A DNA stretch of 64,000 bases from Sambucus nigra (lineage: Eukaryota > Streptophyta > Magnoliopsida > Dipsacales > Adoxaceae): the NCBI GenBank assembly GCA_949130495.1, contig OX422208.1:687657702-687721701 (forward strand). The letters are read 5' to 3'. A program made the translations under genes and the position numbers. The notes beneath the pieces were generated by a model. That model did not search any database. It was given only the letters and a program-made list of their open reading frames with translations, and was not told the origin of the DNA. Shown here one piece after another: positions 34,901 to 47,846 of this stretch (positions within the stretch are counted from its first letter, which is position 1; every line of letters begins with the position of its first letter).

Positions 34901-35560
34901 AGATTCATCCGAGGTTTCTCAAAGATGGCAGGTCCATTGACGAATCTAACTAGCAAGGGGGTACCGTATGTTTGGGACGATGCTTGTCAATTGGCTTTCG
35001 ATGAGATGAAAGATAAGCTGATTTCAGCATCAGTTCTTGCTTTACCTAAGCCGGGAGTGGAGTATCTGGTTTACACCGACACCTCTTTACGGGGACTCGG
35101 GGGAGTACTTCAGGAGGTGGAGAAGGCTATAACTTTTGCCTCCCACAAGCTTAAGCCGCACGAAAAAAATTACCCCACCCATGACCTAGAGCTAGCAGCG
35201 GTCGTTTTGCATTGATGATATGGAGACATTATCTATTGGGGGAGAAGTTTCGCTTGTTCACAGATCACAAGTCACTGCAAATTCACTCAGCGAGAGCTGA
35301 ATATGCGTCAGCGCAGATGGTTAGAGTTTGCGAAAGACTACCAGTTTGAAATCCAGTACCATCTGAGAAAGGCTAACGTGGTTGCTGATGCATTGAGCCA
35401 TAGATCGGTAGGCGACATAGCTGGCATCTCGAAAGAGAAGGGGAAAGAGTTGGGTCACCAAGACGTGGTAGCCCATTCCTTTATATCTGTCATGACAGTC
35501 ATACCCGAGATTGTTATGAGGGTGATACAGGCACAATCAGTGGACTCATTTTGTCAGGAG
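34901..35560 (+). pseudogene. Chromovirus A RNase H (pseudogene)
   Basis: [13 protein letters not shown] links RT to RNase [15 protein letters not shown] (about 35070-35110) has the first catalytic Asp, and DLELAAVV has the Glu. Stops follow at about 35216, and a frameshift displaces the FTDHKSLQ segment (about 35257-35285). [14 protein letters not shown] and [12 protein letters not shown] (about 35362-35402) close the domain. Confidence 0.85.
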
Positions 35561-36480
35561 TAGATTGTACGGCTCTTAGCTGAGGGCGTTGAGTCCTATT
35601 CAGTATGTTTCGATAGAGGTTTGAGGTTTAATGGAAGATTGGTGGTTCCAGAAGGAGAAGACTTACGTCATATAGTGATGACACAGTCTCACGGGTCCAG
35701 ATTTGCAGTACATCCTGGAGAAGGTAAGATGTACCAGGATATGAGGCGGTAGTACTGGTGGAGTGGGATGAAGAAGGACATTACTGAGTTTGTGTCCAAG
35801 TGTTCTACTTGCTAGATGGTAAAGGTAGACTACTAGAGACCGTCGAGGTTGCTTCAACCATTAGAGATACCCACATGGAAATGGGGGAGTATTTCCAGTA
35901 TGCTCAGTTGTTCATTACCGAGATTGTTAGGCTACATGGGGTGCTCGTGGATATTGTGTCAGATAGAGACAAGATTTTCATGTCGCATTTCTGGGAGAGC
36001 TTTCAGGAGGCCATGGGTACAGATTTGAGATTGAGTTCAGCTTATCACCGACAGACGGATGGACAAACAGAGCGTAGCAATCAGATGTTGGAAGATATGC
36101 TACGCATGTGTGTCCTTAATTTTGGAGGAGGATGGGAGTCGCATCTTCCACTGGTGGAGTTTGCTTTCAATAACTCCTATCAGTTCACCATCGCGATGGC
36201 TCCATTTGAGGCATTGTATGGCAGGCATTGTCGTTCTCCAACTTGTTGGTTAGAGGTGGGGGACAATAAGTTACTCAGACCAGAAGTAATTCAGGAAACT
36301 TCAGCTAGGATTGAGCTTATCAGGAGTCGCATTCGGGTAGCCCTGGACTGGCAGAAAAGCTACGCCGTGGGACTATGAGAGGAGTGATGAGGTTTGGGAA
36401 GAAGGGAAAGTTGGCCCCAAGGTACGTGGGACTATTTCCCATTATCGAGAGGATTGGGTCGGTAGCATACAAATTGGGGC
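35561..36480 (+). pseudogene. Chromovirus A integrase with internal deletion
   Basis: The N-terminal zinc region is present with stops (VHPGEGKMYQDMRR, then KKDITEFVSKCSTC). After PTWKWG the sequence jumps to the segment around YAQLFITEIVRLHGV, so about 55 residues are missing, including the first catalytic Asp (the VDRLTK segment that element C still has). The second Asp (DIVSDRDKIF) and the Glu region (YHRQTDGQTERSNQ) are intact in a 192-codon frame at 35800-36378. Integration activity is lost by deletion as well as by stops. Confidence 0.87.
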
Positions 36481-36749
36481 TGCCAGAGCACTTGCACCGC
36501 ATTCACGATGTATTCCACATTTTGTCGTTGAGACGATACCTTCGGGATAATATGTCCCACACCCACATCGCGATAGAGGAGATTGACGTACAACCCGACA
36601 GCCCTTACGAGGAGAGACCACTAGCTATCCTACACCATAGTGAAAGGAGATTGAGGTTGAAGGTAGTTCCACTTGTACGGGTCCAGTGGGAGCATCATAA
36701 CATGGAGGAATCCACTTGGGAGCGTGAGGCAGACATGCGAGAGAAATAG
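36481..36749 (+). pseudogene. Chromovirus A C-terminal chromodomain
   Basis: HRIHDVFHILSLRRYL precedes the domain. The chromodomain proper is about 36597-36745, with ERPLAILHHSERRLR, VPLVRVQWEHHNMEESTWE and READMREK. These match the plant chromovirus pattern of two beta strands, W..H...E.TWE and a C-terminal helix. In active elements this module directs integration to specific chromatin. The frame is open here (36375-36749). Confidence 0.88.
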
Positions 36750-36809
36750 CCACAGTTATTCTTACTAGGTATGCCTTATTTTTCAAATTTTGGGACGAAA
36801 TTCCGTTAT

Positions 36810-36822
36810 TAAGGGAGAAGTA
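36810..36822 (+). other. Polypurine tract of chromovirus A
   Basis: TAAGGGAGAAGTA directly before the 3' LTR start TGTAATACCCG. It is preceded by TTTTGGGACGAAATTCC, a stretch with partial matches upstream of the tract in element C. Confidence 0.75.
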
Positions 36823-38393
36823 TGTAATACCCGTATTTTTATGACTTTTAAATTTGTGGATTTATTAAATTTAATTTGAGATATTAATTTAATATTAATC
36901 CGGATATTATTTTAAATATGTACAAGCGTGATAAGAGTTAGTAATTATTGGGATTTTATTGAATATTACTTAATGGATAAAGTAATATGTATAATTGAAT
37001 TTATTAAAATTATCACGAGTATCTAATTTGATAATTGTGGAAATTTAATCCGGATGCGCCTGTGTCGTGTCGGGATTAAATTAGTATTATTAAAAGTGAA
37101 TAAATTATAAGTCACTCGTATGGTTATTTCGATTGCTCTAATGGGTCCGAAAGGGTCGAGATAGTCAAAATAATATACCCGGGGGTTTAGTTTAGGTCTC
37201 GGGACGGTTTTAGGCTTAATTAACATCCCGGGAGGGCGTTTTGGATATTTCGTATTTTTGGGCAATTAAACCCACGAATTTCCCAAGGCTATATTAGATG
37301 CTATGGGTTGTCATCTAGGGTTAACATAATCAAAACCAAAGAACGTCCATTGGAGAAGAAGTGGAGAAGCTTTCCAAGGAGTTCTAGGCAAAAAAAAACT
37401 CCGCCGTTTGCACCGCCGTCACCACCAAATCTTAGATCGCGCGATGAGGAACACAACCACACCACTTTCTCCCACAAATCAGAAACAAAATTTCCAGGCA
37501 AGTATCTATCTTGCTTTATTTTTAGTTGATGCCTCAATTATATTAGTCTAGGGTTGATTAGAACTAGTTTCATGAAAGAAAGTGTAATTTGGAGATTATA
37601 ATTCGCATGTTGTAGATGTAATAATCATATTCTGGACATCCAATCCACATGTAGAGGATATATCATGAAATTTCATGATTTTAGAAGTAGAAAATCTGGA
37701 AAAATAATTGAAATAATTGAAACTTAAAGAAAAGATTAGGGTTCTTGAGGTTTATGTAGATTTTGCCCTTTATATTGTTATACTTGATGAAAACTCACAT
37801 GTTTTACCTAGAAAATTATGTATTTGGGTATATAGTACTGGTAGTATCATTATATGGGAGTTTGGGAATTAAAAATGGTGATTTGATGGAGGTTGGAGGA
37901 GGATTCCCGTAACGGGGTTTCTGCAGTTTCGCCATACCTGCTTGATCGATCGATCGACCCCTCCTGGCAAAACTGCATATTCCTCTTCTTATAACTTATT
38001 CCGGTTAATATGCATGGTAACCCTAGAGCATCATTGTTAGAACATTTTGGGACATAAATAGGGCCAATAGGGTTTTAGTAAACACCCCTAAGTGAACTTA
38101 ATGTAATATGAATTTAAGGATTAACGGGGAGTGTTTTTTATGAAATTATGCGAACGTTCAAATAAACGATTGAGACTCATAAGGAAGCTAGCCTAGAGAG
38201 TATGTGAGAGTACCTACTGAAATAATACTTAGGGAGATATAACACTTCGAGATAAAAGAAGTAAGTTTGGAATATCCTATAAATAACAATAAAAAGGACG
38301 AGTCCGTTATATGGGAATATCCAGTAAAGTGTACTAAGAATGAATAATCATAATTATGGGTCGTGGGTGTACCTAATTTAGAAATGGGGATAG

Positions 38394-38429
<36 letters not shown>

Positions 38430-38814
38430 CTGTGTGTTTGTGCATATATTATATATGTGAAAAATCATGCCCGCGCTACTTGCTATCACATAGGTTACCG
38501 CGCCGGGACGGTCATATCTCGATGGGACCTTTATGGAGGATATTGACTTGTATACTAGAACAGAGAAATCCTTCGTACATGCTATCTGATTGATAGTCAG
38601 ACGGTCCTATGAGACATGAGGGTATGTGCTGACCTCTTAATGACTTGGAACTATGCTTCGCCTCCATTTGTATGTGTTTTGTGTTAATAGAGTTCGAAAG
38701 TGATTCCGAACTAGTATTTCTCTTCATACGAGTGATACGGGGACTTGATAGCAGAGTATGCCAGCACCATAAAGTTTATGTGGGGTGCCGATAGTATATA
38801 TATTATATGAGTGA

Positions 38815-38860
<46 letters not shown>

Positions 38861-38904
38861 GAAACTGGGAACTTTCATCTGTGTATAAAAAGTAGTTCAG
38901 TAAC

Positions 38905-40497
38905 TGAAAAGGCTTAGCTTATAATTTCCTTTGTATGTGTAAAACAAACACGACGCGGAAGCGTAAGGATGATGGTTCAACTTTTAAACACTGGATTTTA
39001 ATTTAATAAAACAAAATTAAACCAATTCATTAATCCAAGTCCTAGAATTTGCCTAAGTCATATTTATCAATATTAGTAAATTAGGCGAAACCAAATTTTA
39101 GCAAATGACTTGAATTAATTAAACATTACCCAACATTTAATATAAGTCCAAATTAAATTGAGTGTGATAAATTAAACTGAATTTTATCGTGAATTTATCC
39201 TAAGCATGCGTTCTAAATTATGAAGCAAGATAAAATAAACAATATCACACTACGCCGAGATGTACGAGGAAAAACCCAAGACGGGAAACAACCTCGGACG
39301 ACCCTAGCCACAAATCCACTAGATACAGAATTACAATTATAAGACAAATAGACTTACAACGACTGACTCGATCCCTCTCAAGCCTCGACGCTTCTTCTTG
39401 TAGACACCTCTTCCTAGCGGATAACCTTGGAACACCATCGCGATCTCAGAATCCACCGATTAGACTTTATATGGTCACCGTCACCCGAGCATGGATCCTT
39501 TCTCCAAGTGGGTAGAATCACAACAAAATAACACTTCTTCTTTCTTCGTGGGAAGTAGAAGCAAAACCCGAAACTTCTCTTCTTCAATTCGGTAGAGACA
39601 AACCGGTGCCAAAACTCCAAGCAATTTGATATGTAAATAAGAACTTGGACTAAACACAATTGGTTGTAAACTAGAGTGTGAAGGATTTTCTCTTTAAAAA
39701 ATAACACTCAAAACATGAACATTTTCCTAAACCATTTTTGCTCTCGAACACTCTCTAAGAGATGGAAATATTTTGGAAAAGTTAGTTTGGAAAATGTGAT
39801 TCCCGTCCTTCATAAAGTCTGAAAAAATCAGTTAAGAAACAAGTGGGAAAGTGGGTTAAAAACTGCTAAAAACTGCCAAAAAAATGTTCCCGCCTAGCAG
39901 TTCGTTCGAACGACATTTCGTTCGAACGAAATCTCGTTCGAACGAGACTTCTAACGACACACCAGTATGGACTTCATTAGAATCTCGTTGGAAACCTCGT
40001 TAGAATGAACTTTCTCGTTCGAACGACATTTCGAACGACGGACCAGTTTAGAATCGTTGGCAAACTCGTTCGAACGAAACCTGGTTCGAACGAAAAACTC
40101 GTTCGAACGACATTTCGAACGACTTCCAGAATTTTTTATAAATTCAGTTTTGGCCCAGAAACTTTGTATACTTTAATTTAAAGTTCTAATTAAATTTTTC
40201 TGAAAGTAAAACAAAGTTTTTATTAAACCTAACACCCAATAAACTTTGTTCCAAGCTCCTATATATATATAATTGCATTCATACCTTGGGAGCATGGAAC
40301 TATAGTTGATGACGTAGAAACAAGGCACGCAAACCGGCATATTTGATGAAGCTTTATATTCTTTGCCGCTACGTCTTCAACAAACACATCATAGGCTTGA
40401 GAGTATTACAATTACATACTATCCTATGAATAAAAGTTTTTGTCCGGAATTGAGCCAAAACTATATATGGACTCAATTGGAAATTTGTGTCCTTACA
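38905..40497 (-). repeat. 3' LTR of the gag-only Copia
   Basis: Direct copy of 44287-45829. In element orientation it starts at 40497. It has a palindrome cluster at 39897-40122 and a short TA run at about 40260-40270. Next to 40498 is the complement of a polypurine tract (AAATCTCCCCCTTT on the plus strand). Confidence 0.9.
39897..40122. repeat. Cluster of TTCGTTCGAACGAA palindromes
   Basis: Includes the perfect 18-bp palindrome ATTTCGTTCGAACGAAAT at 39915-39932 and several more CGTTCGAACG blocks. The other LTR has lost one segment of the cluster (45264-45453), which accounts for most of the LTR length difference. Confidence 0.92.
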
Positions 40498-41380
40498 AAT
40501 CTCCCCCTTTGGCTATTCCGGGACAAAAACCAAACAAAAATCCTAAAGGGCCGCCAAGCTCACTAGACTCAAAACATAACCCACCCAAACTTGACTCAAC
40601 CCAAGGTTCAAATGCTTTGCCATTGAAAGATGTCGCTTTAGAATAATTCCTGCACACTTAAGCAAACTCATAAAATGCATAGGGAATATCAAAGTATTAA
40701 ATGCAATTAATTAATTACTCCCCCTAACTTAATTCTCCCCTTTATCAAACAACTGACATACTTAGAAAGACGTCTCCCCCTAAGATAAATCTCCCCCAAA
40801 CTAAGATACGATAATAATAGGATTAGATACCATTACTCCCCCTATCATTTCTCCCCCTTTTTGTTCAGGAATAGGCAAAGGATAAAGAACTAATAAACAA
40901 CATGTGGAAGCTTAAAGTGATAAGACATGAAAGCATATGGGCAATAATAGTAAGGCAAAGACAAACAAATATCACATATATATATATATACTATAAATAT
41001 ACCAATAGAGTACTTGCATATATATATTTAGATATAAACACACATATAACACAAAATACACTAAGTTTGCACACTCGTATGGAAAAAATGTGTCATATGG
41101 AAACCGAAGTGTAGGGGTGTGAACTAGCAACAATTAAATTTTGACCCAAACACTTAATAAACATTCACGGAGTTCTCATTTGATTGCAAACTTTATCACA
41201 TTTAAATATAACCTCATGTGACAATATGAAGATTGAACTCAATGAACAAACATACACAATGCATACAAGCCTAGCATGATGATGATTCTACAAACCAAAT
41301 AGAGTCATGACATTAAATACAACTAGGATAAACGGACATTGTGCAAACCGTTGATATACCATCCAATTCTCCCTCAATAA

Positions 41381-41420
<40 letters not shown>

Positions 41421-42270
41421 TTTTGATTTTGAATGAATATATCAAACAAACATAGGCCTTGGCAATTGTTTTCTTTTTAATGCCAAATATTATGTTTTTA
41501 GGCCTTTGGATCACGTATTTCTTTTAGATCCAATAAATGGTGGCTTACTATCGCAAAGGATTTAATTCATCCTTTCGGAGCCCTTCCCCGTGCACATTTT
41601 TATTTATCATGTTTTCATTTTTTCACACAAATCTCACATGCAACGGATTTTGACATGCACTAGTCCTCCTAGGTCATAGATATGTAGATGACTAGATTAA
41701 TAGGAGAACACCTCAAAAAGCTCAAATATAACATGTTACATTAAGATTTCAAAAGAGCTCGTGCATGTGTGAATAGAGGCATATAAAAATAGAATCCATT
41801 TAAACAACACAAAATCCAACTACTCCATATAAAGCATGGTAAAGAACATTTTAAGGATTGAAAATCTAAACCAAAAGTTCTAGCCACATGGGAGCGTTAA
41901 ATGAGGGATTCAAACACAAGTATATGCCACTTAAAGTGTGTCAAACTAAAATACACACAACATAAAATCTTTTTGAGTTTTTAACATTTTTAATCAAAAA
42001 TAAATATTTACTCAAAAGGATAAACAAAAATCATTTGTATTTTTCATTAAGCTTAAATGAAATAAATAAAACACAAATGATAAACAAAAATCTTTTTATA
42101 TTTTTCAATTAATTCAAACACAATATATAATACAAAAAGATTAACAAGTCATAATTTCTAACATGTGATATGAAATAAAGCAATGAGTAGAAAATGACTA
42201 AACAAGCATACATTTAGCATGTGAATATAGCATGAAGTACAAACGCTAAAGTATGCAAACACTAACACAT
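40498..42270 (-). other. Untranslated region between gag and polypurine tract of the gag-only Copia
   Basis: About 1.8 kb of AT-rich DNA with a TA microsatellite (about 41384-41418). It occupies the place where autonomous elements hold pol. Its plus strand carries repeated CTCCCCC-T motifs near 40497-40860 (ACTCCCCCTA, TCTCCCCC), that is, several polypurine-like AGGGGGAG tracts in element sense. Confidence 0.6.
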
Positions 42271-44228
42271 TCATCCTTTAGATTTAGCAAGGGAGGAAGC
42301 ATGTGAAAGTAAATGAGAATCAAAAACCCTATTTTGCAAGGCAACCAAGTCGGATTTCCTAACCCAAATTAATGAAGAATGACTATCTTGGGGTATAGGA
42401 ACTTTAACTATCGTGGTTACTTTACTATGGGGTTTTCTAGGAATTCGTTTAAGATCAAAACAAAATTTCCTAAGATAACCTTGTCGACCGCAATGTGTAC
42501 AAGTGAGAACATGTCGAAAAGATTTACTTAAGGAGTGATCTTTAAATGTATTCCTAGTAGATTCTCCTAAAACATTGGTTTGGGCATTATGAGTAAATTG
42601 ATTACAAGTATTGAAGTCTAAACCACAAGTGTCATTTTTAATTTGGATCGTTCCTAACATTTTATCTAGTTTTTCCGAACAACACTCCAAATCAAATTTG
42701 ACATTACTAGAATCTTTTAATTTATTTTCCAATTCTACAATGTTAGATTCTAGTAAAACATTTCTCTCTTCAAAAGAAAGAAGCTCCTTTTTCAAGGATT
42801 CCATTAAACTCCTAAGGCTATCTCTTTCGCCTTCTACATATTCAAGCTTCTCTTGAAGAGTCCTCACATGTGTCCTAAGGTCTTCTATTAAAACATTTTC
42901 ATCAACGACCTTGTCACTTTATCTTAAACTAGCTTCTAACTTCAAATTAGCTCTTTTCAATTTAATAGATTCTTTATAAAGTTCTTGAAAAGCATTTTGA
43001 AGTTCACTCACATTAACCTCTTCTTTATTTTCACTCTCTCTTTCTTCTTCACTCTCACTATCATCAAAAACAAGAGAATCATGTACAATGACCTTGAAAG
43101 TGGCATGTGCTATCGTTTCATCAATCGATGAGTTCTCACTATCACTTACATGACTAGCCATAAACGCCACAAAATTTTTCTTAGTGGGGGAATCGGGCTT
43201 CTCTTCCTTATCACTATCACTAAGGGTTGCATTATATGAAATGGGTCGCTTACCCTATTTCCTTAGTTTAGTGGGGCACTCATAAGTCCTATGGCCATAA
43301 CCTTCACAACCAAAATACTTATTAGACTCGTCCCTATCTAAATTTTCATTACTAGGTTTAGGGATCTTCTCGGCTTTAGAAATCTTCTCGCTTTTATCAT
43401 GTTTAGAAGTATCAAATTTCTTAAAATCATTTTTAAATTTATCGTTGTTAATTTTAAGAATTTTCTAAATTTACGAGCAAACAAAGCCATATCTTCCGAG
43501 TCACTATCACTATCGCTCTCTACTACTTGTTTGACCTCTTTTCGGGCTTTTAAAGCAACGCCATTTTCAATTTTCTTTTCAGTTTTTGAGGGAAACATAT
43601 CTAGTTCATAGGTTTGTAAGTCACCTACAAGCTCTTCTAATTTCGTAGAGGCTAAAGTGGGTAAAGAATTTAAAACGGTCACTTTTGGAATAAATCTATC
43701 GGGTAGGGACCTTAAAATTTTCTTTAAAACACGACCGTCAGGTATTTTCTCTCCCAAGTTAAAAGATGAATTAACAATATCAGAAAGTCTAGCATAAAAT
43801 TCATCAAAAGTTTCTTTTTCATTCATTTTGATAGTTTCAAATTGAGTGGTGAGGTTTTGAAGTTTTGAAGCTTTAACGACACTAGTTCCTTCATGAGTTA
43901 ATTGTAAAATATCCCAAGCTTCTTTAGCGGTTTCACACGTCATAATACGGTGGAATTCATCCGGTGTGACAGCGCTAAACAAAGCATTTAAACCACGGGA
44001 ATTGAAATTAGCAAGTTTAAACTCATTTTCAGTCCATCTATCGGCGGGTTTGATAACACATTCATTTTCAACTAAATAAGTTGGTGGGGACCACCCGTTA
44101 ACAACAGACATCCAAACTCTCTCGTCGATAGATTTTAGTGCCGATCTCATTCGCGCTTTCCAATACGCGTAGTTTGAACCATCGAAAATAGGAAATTTTG
44201 AAAATGGGGAAAAATCCATTTTAGCCAA
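42271..44228 (-). pseudogene. gag: Copia gag of the gag-only element (frameshifted)
   Basis: Starts MAKMDFSPFSKFPIFDGSNY at 44228. The gag core contains WKARMRSALKSIDERVW and MNEKETFDEFYARLSDIVNS and ends with LVGDLQTYEL (UBN2-type plant Copia gag). A one-base shift at about 43455 breaks the first 296-codon frame. Beyond it a zinc knuckle at about 43265-43320 reads YFGCEGYGHRTYEC, with the first Cys replaced by Tyr. After a stop comes a Glu/Lys-rich coiled coil (42919-43170, then 42600-42867, heptad-like LEKLEYVEGERDSLRSL). A second knuckle reads CTHCGRQGYLRKFC, with Tyr for His. The end, IWVRKSDL, is where protease would begin in autonomous relatives. Confidence 0.85.
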
Positions 44229-44271
44229 AAATTATTTAAGAAGATCGTTAATGAAATAATTTATCGCTTTG

Positions 44272-44283
44272 GCTCTGATACCA
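44272..44283 (-). other. Primer-binding site of the gag-only Copia
   Basis: The minus strand reads TGGTATCAGAGC, a perfect match to the initiator-tRNA-Met 3' end, three bases after the LTR end. Confidence 0.92.
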
Positions 44284-44286
44284 ATT

Positions 44287-45829
44287 TGAAAAGGCTTAGC
44301 TTGTAATTTCCTTTGTATGTGTAAAACAAACACGATGCGGAATCGTAAAGATGATGGTTCAACTTTTAGACACCGAATTTTAATTTAATAAAACAAAATT
44401 AAACCAATTCATTAATCCAAGTCCTAGAATTTGTCTAAGTCATATTTATCAATATTAGTAAATTAGGCGAAACCAAATTTTAGCAAATGACTTGAATTAA
44501 TTAAACATTACCCAACATTTAATATAAGTCCAAATTAAATTGAGTGTGATAAATTAAACTGAATTTTATCGTGAATTTATCCTAAGAATGCGTTCTAAAT
44601 TATGAAGCAAGATAAAATAAACAATATCACACTATGCCGAGATGTACGAGGAAAAACCCAAGACGGGAAACAACCTCGGACGACCCTAGCCACAAATCCA
44701 CTAGATACAAAATTACAATTATAAGACAGATAGACTTACAACGACTGACTCGATCCCTCTCAAGCCTCGACGCTTCTTCTTGTAGACACCTCTTCCTAGC
44801 GGATAACCTTGGAACACCATCGCGGTCTCAGAATCCACCGATTAGACTTTATATGGTCACCGTCACCCGAGCATGGATCCTTTCTCCAAGTGGTTAGAAT
44901 CAGAACAAAATAACACTTCTTCTTTCTTCGTGGGAAGTAGAAGCAAAACCCGAAACTTCTCTTCTTCAATTCGGTAGAGACAAACCGGTGCCAAAAATCC
45001 AAGCAATTTGATATGTAAATAAGAACTTGGACTAAACACAATTGGGTGTAAACTAGAGTGTGAAGGATTTTCTCTTTGAAAAATAACACTCAAAACATGA
45101 ACATTTTCCTAAACCATTTTTGCTCTCGAACACTCTCTAAGATATGGAAATATTTTGGAAAAGTTAGTTTGGAAAATGTGATTCCCGTCCTTCATAAAGT
45201 CTGAAAAAATCAGTTAAGAAACAAGTGGGTTAAAAAATGCCGAAAAACTGTTCCCGCCAAGCAGTTCGTTCGAACGAGACTTCTAACGACGCACCAGTAT
45301 GGACTTCGTTAGAATCTCGTTGGAAACCTCGTTAGAACTAACTTTCTCGTTCGAACGACATTTCGAACGACGGACCAGTTTAGACTCGTTGGCAAACTCG
45401 TTCGAACGAAACCTGGTTCGAACGAAAAACTCGTTCGAACGACATTTCGAACGACTTCCAGAATTTTTTATAAAATTCAATTTTGGCCCAAAAACTTTTT
45501 CTACTTTAATTTAAAGTTCTAATTAAATTTTTCTGAAATTAAAACACAGTTTTATTAAACCTAACACCCAATAAACTTTGTTCCAAGCTCCTATATATAT
45601 ATAATTGCATTCATAACTTGGGAGCATGGAGCTATAGTTGATGACGTAGAAACAAGGCACGCAAACCGGCATATTTGATGAAGCTTTATATTCTTTGCCG
45701 CTACGTCTTCAACAAACACATCATAGACTTGAGAGTATTACAATTACATACTATCCTAGGAATAAAAGTTTTTGTCCGGAATTGAGCCAAAACTATATAT
45801 GGACTCAATTGGAAATTTGTGTCCTTACA
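44287..45829 (-). repeat. 5' LTR of the gag-only Copia
   Basis: Near-identical to 38905-40497. On the minus strand it starts TGTAAGGACAC and ends GCCTTTTCA next to the primer-binding site. It holds the palindrome cluster at 45264-45453. Confidence 0.9.
45264..45453. repeat. TTCGAACGA palindrome cluster, 5' LTR of the gag-only Copia
   Basis: Repeated CTCGTTCGAACGA and ATTTCGAACGAC units. Both strands read open through the cluster only because the repeat lacks stop triplets. Confidence 0.9.
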
Positions 45830-46182
45830 GTAACGAAGCAATACTCCGACTTTAATATAAATGTTTGGAAATCTTGTGACAACACTGGTATATTTTTCAA
45901 ATGAAATGAGATTGCTGTGTGAACCTTATTCTCGAAAAATAATTATCTTAGCCATAAAAATTGTCAACATGAAACCTTATGGGAGATTTACATTAAAATG
46001 AACTTTCGGGTTTAATAGTGCGGTAGGCGTGCACACTAGGTGAGAGGTGAGAATTTCCAAGAGAGTGTCGCATACTAACATGATTGTTGTATTAGCCGGT
46101 AATCATTTTAAATATTTGCTAAACTAAATTTTAACTGTTTTACAATCGGGCTCTGACCCGTCTGTTGTCATCTTTTCTCTCT

Positions 46183-46283
<101 letters not shown>

Positions 46284-46925
46284 CAGGTGCCAAGCCACAG
46301 GGGCGTCATGCTTAGGTTCTTGGGACTGGACGTGATTCACCTTATGTGGGAGTGGCAGGCCATTTGCTTAGACGATCTCGTTGTTGATTTCACTCTTATT
46401 TCAGTTTTAATTAGTTGGGCATGGCTCCCCCGTTTCCTTATTCCGTTGGATTTGTCAAAGATTATGTTCATTTATCTTTAGTATTTGTATTCTTTGGGAT
46501 TTGATTACTGTCATGATGGTTTTCCTTTGTGGTTTGAAAGTTGGTATTGGTTTATCTGAATGGTTAAATTCATGGGTGTTTATTTCCAGTCTTAATAATT
46601 GTGTAATTCTTAAACTGTTACTTATTAAAGGTTTTCATAATTGGATTTAATAAAATGGACATAATGTTTTAAATGGTTTTGACGCTTAGCTTAATTATTT
46701 AGGGTGTTTAAGTTGGAAAGTTTATTTTACAACAGTGATGCTAAGTATGAACCAACCGTTCACCTTGATTATAATTTAATAAATGACTGATCACCCGGTA
46801 TTTAATTAGGCGGGGTGTCACAAAATGTTGCATACCTAAACATGATTTAGCTCGTCTAAAGTTATTTTACATTTATTAGTATTCTCTTATATTATCTTGA
46901 TCTCCTCTCGTAACATACACACACC

Positions 46926-46928
<3 letters not shown>

Positions 46929-47000
<72 letters not shown>
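46929..47000. repeat. (TA)n(GA)n microsatellite in right copy of E
   Basis: About 41 bp of TA followed by about 31 bp of GA, homologous in position to 6683-6734. Another TA run is at about 47809-47844. Confidence 0.95.
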
Positions 47001-47002
<2 letters not shown>

Positions 47003-47804
47003 CGTACTTACATACTATATATAACATAGAAGTACATATATACAAAAGTTTGGGAAGGAAACTCACCGTAAGCAGGAGAAATTTTCAGTTCATGATTTTA
47101 TGGAGGGGGGGAAGGAAATGGGTGTAAGATCTACGTCTTGACTAATCTGAACACATCGCCCATCATACGTATACGCCCTTGCATATCCCAAGTTGATGTT
47201 AGTGAAGTCAGATTAGTTTTTCGAGCACCCAAAACGTGTTAAAATTGAGCAAAAGCATAGCTCAAAAATTTTATTGTCATAAACTTGGTTATTTTTTTCA
47301 AACATTCGACACTTCGAACATGCACCTCGCTAAGAGTACATAGGTGTGCAACAATATGTATTCTTTGTCCATGGTCCAAAATACGTGTCAATTATTTCGG
47401 TAACATTTCTCACTGCCCGAAGCATGCCAAAAATTAGTCGAAACGTGGCTCGACAAAGCTTCCACTTCATTACGATTAGCATCCGCCAGATTTCGAAACC
47501 TATCTGATGACCCCGAAATTACACTCAGACTACCTGCAAGTGTTTTTTGATACATGGACATCATTTCCAATCACCGGATCACGTACTGGATCAATCGTTT
47601 AACTATTTTAACACATCAAAAATGCCGTGTCATAAAAATATTTCTACTACTATACGTTCTTCATTTCATACATTTGCCCTCTACACCTACTATATACATA
47701 TACATATATATAAAAGTAACTTATCTGGGTTAAAATCCGTACACAATTTTGGCTTTGCTGGTCACCGGCCTGGTGGGCGGTGTTCTTCTGCCCAAGGCAC
47801 ACAC

Positions 47805-47846
<42 letters not shown>

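Larger units (their letters stand above)
38905..45829 (-). mobile_element. Gag-only non-autonomous Copia element (TR-GAG-like)
   Basis: GTAAC flanks it at 38900-38904 and 45830-45834. LTRs (1593 and 1543 bp) start TGTAAGGACACAAATTTCC and end AAGCCTTTTCA on the minus strand. An initiator-Met primer-binding site and a polypurine tract are present. The 3.8-kb interior encodes only gag; there is no protease, integrase or polymerase. It therefore depended on an autonomous Copia for movement. The LTRs differ by few substitutions and one short deletion, which makes it one of the younger layers. Confidence 0.9.

Noticed and set aside
39897..40122. CRISPR-like array of short repeats
   Set aside because: The units are palindromes of 10-18 bp with irregular or no spacers inside a plant LTR. 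There are no cas genes, and the context is eukaryotic.
42611..42856. Plus-strand Ser/Leu-rich frame
   Set aside because: Shadow of the gag coiled-coil frame on the opposite strand.
45283..45514. Opposite-strand 65- and 71-codon frames rich in SNE/FER repeats
   Set aside because: Produced by the palindromic TTCGAACGA cluster, which lacks stop triplets on both strands.
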